The notes beneath the pieces are model-generated. The model worked only from the letters and a program-made list of their open reading frames with translations, made no database searches and was not told the DNA's origin. Of a stretch of 64,000 nucleotides of DNA, positions 58,944 to 64,000 are shown one piece after another. A program made the position numbers and the translations under genes. Position 1 is the stretch's first letter. The number at the start of each line of letters is the position of its first letter. Location of the stretch: contig NC_134846.1 of assembly GCF_965363235.1 (NCBI RefSeq), positions 94,110,571 through 94,174,570 of the forward strand, written 5' to 3'. The stretch comes from Mytilus galloprovincialis. Taxonomy: Eukaryota > Mollusca > Bivalvia > Mytilida > Mytilidae.

Positions 58944-60330
58944 GGAAGATGACCATTCAACTATTGAGACGCCATGTTCTCCGACTTGGACGTTCAATTG
59001 TATCAATGAACAGGCAGACCAGTTATTGTTCACAAAAAATGAAATTATTTCAGATGTCAGAAACAGTTCAAAAGTCATCACAGTGTGCATTTCAAGGATT
59101 TTCACGACATATGTCAACAGAACCAAAGTTTGAAGCATTTAACGTACAGGATACAAATGATTTTAAAAATAGAGTTCTGGAAAGTTCTACGCCAGTAATA
59201 GTAGATTTCCATGCAACGTAAGTATCTTAAACAGGGAGTTCTTTGTAAGGTCTACCCCAGTAATAGTAGATTTCCATGCAAAGTGTTTCTTTTATTTTCA
59301 CTATGATAGCAAGAGTACTAGGAGAAAAAATATGATTACAGAACATATAAACAGATTATGAACATGGTGAATACAATTGAATAATGCTATTATTGACATT
59401 TAATTATATATTAAGGGATGGATGTGATGGTGATCCCTTAAGGAAAAGTTATAAAACAATTAAAGAAGATTTTCATCAAATAAAATTATCTGAGATACAT
59501 AGTACTATTTATTCCAAGTCGTAGTACATTTTCATTAATTCACATATCATTATTGTATTTTATTAAAAGATAGGAAAGTGGTAACTTTTATATATAAAAA
59601 AGGTTTATAGACAATCCTTCTTCCTTTTGTATACATCATGTACTTAGAGCAATTTTCATGTTCCACTTTTCTATTTGTAGTTGGTGTGGGCCCTGTAAAT
59701 TGTTAGGTCCAAGGCTTGAGTCAATTATAGCATCTAGTGCAGGAAAAGTGCATTTAGCCAAAGTAGATGTCGATGACCTGGCAGAAATAGCTATGGATTA
59801 TAAAGTAAGTTAATGTCAGCCACTATTGAGAAATAGCTATTTACTTTTAAATAAAATATTTATGACAACCTAATTGACATTGCTGTAATAGATAGGGAGT
59901 ATAATGTAAGATTTAAGTAGAAAAATATAAAAAAGAAAATGTGGTACGATTTCCAATGAGATACTCTCCACAAGAGATCAAATGACACAGAAACTAACAA
60001 CTATAGGTCACCGTATCGCCTTAACCAGACGACAATGAAGAAATAGCTATGGAGTACAATGTAAGATTTAGGTAGATGTGTCATTTGGCTAGTCATCTTT
60101 TGAATCAGGATTTTATTATTAACATTTATTTCTTGTGATTACAGGTTCAGTCAGTTCCAACAGTTTTAGGAATAAGAAATGGTAAAGTTCTTGACCAGTT
60201 TATTGGACTACAAGATGATGATCAAATCAAAACATTTGTAGAGAAATTAGTTAATTAATTGTTTTAATGGTTGATCCAATGTGATAATAAGATAAACAGT
60301 AACAGAAGTCATATTTCTTTATAAAATAAA
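58944..60330 (+). CDS. TXN2: Mitochondrial thioredoxin (thioredoxin 2)
   Basis: Thioredoxin 2 reduces protein disulfides and peroxiredoxin 3 in the mitochondrial matrix and is recharged by thioredoxin reductase 2. The coding exons are 58949-59217, 59681-59804 and 60145-60258 (TAA), giving 168 residues, close to the 166 of vertebrate TXN2. The phases join (2, then 0). The ATG at 58949 lies 5 bp after an acceptor, so an upstream non-coding exon must exist. The N-terminus (about 55 residues, Arg-rich and free of acidic residues at first) fits a mitochondrial presequence. The thioredoxin fold follows: VIVDFHAT, active site WCGPCK at residues 91-96, [14 protein letters not shown], and VPT with the cis-proline near residue 136. 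A poly(A) signal AATAAA lies at 60325-60330. Confidence 0.95.
59218..59282 (+). repeat. Partial duplication of the end of TXN2 coding exon 1
   Basis: The block CCAGTAATAGTAGATTTCCA and its preceding bases, from the exon end (about 59180-59216), recur in the intron at about 59236-59278. The copied donor is changed from CAACGTAAG to CAAAGTG, so it is probably inactive. Confidence 0.75.
59935..60075 (+). repeat. Dispersed repeat fragment and partial duplication of TXN2 coding exon 2 end
   Basis: The segment at about 59945-60025 (CCAATGAGATACTCTCCAC to ATAGGTCACCGTATC) belongs to a family I recall as common in mussel DNA. Directly after it (60028-60070) is a diverged copy of the end of coding exon 2 with its donor, reading [11 protein letters not shown] then GTAAG. 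A related fragment lies at about 59887-59920. Confidence 0.6.
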
Positions 60331-60649
60331 AAGCATTAGACTGTTGACCTTATTGCTAAAATTTTGCCATTGCTGGACATTACTGCAGTAAAATGTTGAC
60401 ATCACAAGTGAAACTGTTTGATACTGAGAAATGAGGTTGTAGTAGGAAAGAAGCTTTTCAAGTGTGGCTGATTCCCTAATATCAATAAGAATTAAATTTA
60501 CCAAACATAAAAATATTTATATAAAACAATAAAATATTATATATACATACTATGAACTGAAGCTTATTTATCACAGTGAGTGTTGATTATTAAAATTCTA
60601 AATATTTGAAGGTAATGAATGGTATTGTTAAAACTTACATTATGGTAGG

Positions 60650-61515
60650 TCATTTCTACAAAGGTCAATGTTTCTAGTGACCAAGCCAAGGTCATTTCTA
60701 CAAAGGTCAATGTTTCTAGTGACCAAGCCAAGGTCATTTCTACAAAGGTCAATGTTACTGGTGATGTTCAGTGAATCAGTCTGAACTTTATAATATAACT
60801 AAGCCAAGTTCATTTCTACAAAGGTCAATGTGTCCAGTGACCAAGCCAAGGTCATTTCTACAAAGTTCAATGTTACTGGTGATGTTAAGTGAATCTGTCT
60901 GAAATTTATAGTACAACTAAGCCAAGGTCATTTCTACAAAGGTCAATGTTACTGGTGATGTTAAATTTATAATACAACTAAGCCAAGGTCATTTCTACAA
61001 AGTTCAATGTTACTGGTGATGTTAAGTGAATCTGTCTGAAATTTATAGTACAACTAAGCCAAGGTCATTTCTACAAAGGTCAATGTTACTGGTGATGTTA
61101 AGTGAATCTGTCTGAAATTTATAGTACAACTAAGCCAAGGTCATTTCTACAAAGGTCAATGTTACTGGTGATGTTAAGTGAATCTGTCTGAAATTTATAA
61201 TACAACTAAGCCAAGGTCATTTCTACAAAGGTCAATGTTACTGGTGATGTTAAGTGAATCTGTCTGAAATTTATAGTACAACTAAGCCAAGGTCATTATA
61301 AGTGAATCAGTCTGATATAGTACAAATTAGCCAAGGTAATTTCTACAAAGGTCAATGTGTCCAGTGATTAAGTCAAGGTCATTTCTACAAAGGTCAATGT
61401 TACTGGTGATGTTAAATTTATAGTACAACTAAACCAAGGTCATTTCTACAAAGGTCAATGTTACTGGTGATGTTAAGTGGATCAGTCTGAAATTTATAGT
61501 ACAACTAAGTCGATG
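60650..61515. repeat. 76-bp tandem array downstream of TXN2
   Basis: About a dozen full or partial units of about 76 bp containing CCAAGGTCATTTCTACAAAG and GTCAATGTTACTGGTGATGT, some with deletions. It begins about 320 bp after the TXN2 poly(A) signal. Confidence 0.9.
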
Positions 61516-61939
61516 TAATTTCTACTTCAATCAAGCAATAGATGCTATGGATTTTGTATATTCTGAAGATACACTGATAACACAGAAGCACAACTAAACC
61601 AAGATATAAATATATGTAATAAGTGATATAATCAATATAATAATTCTGTAGAATCTGAATTTGACTTTTTACATTTATTTTTTAATAGAAATACATTCTA
61701 TGTCAAATGTATAATTAAACAAATTATGCCTATTTAAGTGGTTTATATTAACAACAATCAAGTTTGATGCATCTCATAATAAAAAATATAGGATTTTTCC
61801 ACAATATTATGTAAGATGGAGTGTTGTCCAACATTTTATCATATGGAGTACTTTTAGAGGGTGGAAGGTTTTGAGATAGCGTAATAGGTGTTTTAAATCA
61901 CTACAAAGGTAATTAGGCATTAGTGTGAAAGATCTTTAC
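61516..61939. other. Spacer between two tandem arrays
   Basis: AT-rich sequence with no recognised feature. Confidence 0.5.
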
Positions 61940-64000
61940 ATGACATAACTTTTTATATAGTTGTTATAATTGTGGAAAATGATAACTCTACTTCATAGAT
62001 GGTTGCCATAAATGTACTAAGTGTTAACACTACTTCAAAGATGGTTAGCATAAATGTTGAAAATGTTAACTCTACTCTATAGATCAGTGGCATAATTGTT
62101 GAAAGTGTTAACACTCCTTCATAGGACGTTGGCATTAATGTTGATTGTTTTAATGTTGTTGGTATGAATGTTGAAAGTGTTAGCACTACTTCATAGATGT
62201 TTTTACTGTTGACAGTATTAACACTACTCTATACGTTGTTTGCATGCATATTAAAGTGTTATTACTACTTCATAGATGTTTGGCATTACTGTTGACAGTA
62301 TTAACACTACTCTATACATTGTTTGCATGCATGTTAAAGTTTAAACACTACTTCATAGATGTTTGGCATTACTGTTGACAGTATTAACACTACTTTATAC
62401 ATGGTTTGCATGCATGTTAAAGTGTTAGCACTACTTCATATATGTTTTTACTGTTGACAGTATTAACACTACTCTTTACATCGTTGGCATGCATGTTAAA
62501 GTGTTATTTCTACTTCATAGATGTTTGGCATTACTGTTGACAGTATTAACACTACTCTATACATTGTTTGCATACATGTTAAAGTGTTATTACTACTTCA
62601 TAGATGTTTGGCATTACTGTTGACAGTATTAACACTACTCTATACATTGTTTGCATGCATGTTAAAGTGTTATTACTACTTCATAGAGTTTTGGCATTAC
62701 TGTTGACAGTATTAACACTACTCTATACGTTGTTTGCATGCATGTGAAAGTGTAATTACTACTTCATAGATGTTTGGCATCACTGTTGACAGTATTAACA
62801 CTACTCTATATATTGTTTGCATGCATGTTAAAGTGTTAATACTGCTTCATAGATGTTTGGCATTACTGTTGACAGTATTAACACTACTCTATACATTGTT
62901 TGCATGCATGTTAAAGTGTTAATACTACTTCATAGAAGTTTGGCATTACTGTTAACAGTATATACACTACTCTACATTGTTTGCATGCATGTTAAAGTGT
63001 TAATACTACTTCATAGATGTTTGGCATTACTGTTGACAGTATTAACACTACTCTATATATCGTTGTCATGCATGTAAAAGTGTTAATACTACTTCATAGA
63101 TGTTTGGCATTACTGTTGACAGTATTAACACTACTCTATACATTGTTTGCATGCATGTTAAAGTGTTAATACTACTTCATATATGTTTGGCATTACTGTT
63201 GACAGTATAGACACTACTCTATACGTTGTTGCATGCATGTTAAATTGTTATTTCTACTTCATAGATGTTTGGCATTACTGTTAACAGTATAGACACTACT
63301 CTTTACATCGTTGGCATGCATGTTAAAGTGTTAACACTACTTCATAGATGTTTGGCATTACTGTAGACAGTATTAACACTACTCTATACATTGTTTGCAT
63401 GCATGTTAAAGTGTTAATACTACTTCATATATGTTTGGCATTACTGTTGACAGTATAGACACTACTCTATACGTTGTTTGCATGCATGTTAAAGTGTTAG
63501 CACTACTTCATAGATGTTTGGCATTACTGTTAACAGTATAGACACTACTCTATACATTGTTTGCATGCATGTAAAAGTGTTAATACTACTTCATAGATGT
63601 TTGACATTACTGTTAACAGTATAGACACTACTCTATACATCGTTGGCATGCATGTTAAAGTGTAAATACTACTTCATAGATGACTGGTATTAATTTTGAT
63701 TGTTTTTAGAAAATATATACATGGTTAACTGTTGAAAGTGTCAACAATTCTCTATACATGGTTAGCATTACTGTTGAAAGTGTCAACAATTCTCAATTCA
63801 TGGTTAGCAGTACTGTTGAAAGTGACTACTTTATACGATGTTGACATAACTGTTGAAAGTGTTAACACTACTTTATACGATGTTGACATAACTGTTGAAA
63901 GTGTTAACACTACTTTATACGATGTTGACATAACTGTTGAAAGTGTTAACACTACTTTATACGATGTTGACATAACTGTTGAAAGTGTTAACAATATGTA
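61940..64000. repeat. 42-bp / 83-bp satellite array, running off the right edge
   Basis: The basic monomer is about 42 bp (CTGTTGAAAGTGTTAACACT...TA-GATG-TTGACATAA). In the middle (about 62200-63680) it is organised as an 83-bp dimer whose two halves have diverged (TTTGGCATTACTGTTGACAG against GCATGCATGTTAAAGTGT). At both edges (61940-62200 and 63720-64000) it is monomeric. Confidence 0.9.

Overview
The window is animal nuclear DNA: spliced genes with GT-AG introns, low GC and very high repeat content. Several dispersed repeats belong to families I recognise as abundant in marine mussels. Examples are the copies at about 18.7 kb and 53.2-53.66 kb and the fragment at about 59.9-60.05 kb. Mytilus or a close relative is the likely source; this rests on remembered repeat families, not on a search.

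Three cellular genes are supported. (1) 5.3-15.6 kb, + strand: the last six coding exons of CNOT3, the NOT-box subunit of the CCR4-NOT deadenylase. The upstream exons lie off the left edge. (2) 41.8-49.95 kb, - strand: an unrecognised coiled-coil-type gene with two long upstream exons and two homologous alternative terminal exons. (3) 58.9-60.3 kb, + strand: TXN2, mitochondrial thioredoxin, in three coding exons. I see no operon-like or functional linkage between these genes.

Most of the rest is repeat DNA. From left to right it holds: a 148-bp tandem array split by a 2.2-kb inverted-repeat transposon; three elements (2.9, 11.0 and 14.8 kb) with one shared design, in which short inverted motifs bracket 160-170 bp tandem units; a 14-kb array of a 34-bp satellite (19.1-33.3 kb) with 2.84-kb higher-order duplication and a triplicated 182-bp insert; a complete but frame-broken BEL/Pao LTR retrotransposon (33.66-40.31 kb); nested inverted-repeat elements at 43.5-43.9 kb; a 5'-truncated LINE inside a 26-bp minisatellite (46.0-48.7 kb); a GAT-rich satellite (50.2-54.1 kb); two inverted-repeat elements just upstream of TXN2; and a 76-bp array and a 42/83-bp array after TXN2, the last running off the right edge.

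The best candidates for something not well described are the modular tandem-repeat elements, the 34-bp array with its captured insert, and the alternative terminal exons of the unrecognised gene. The many short open frames inside the satellites are explained by repeat periodicity and are not annotated as genes.
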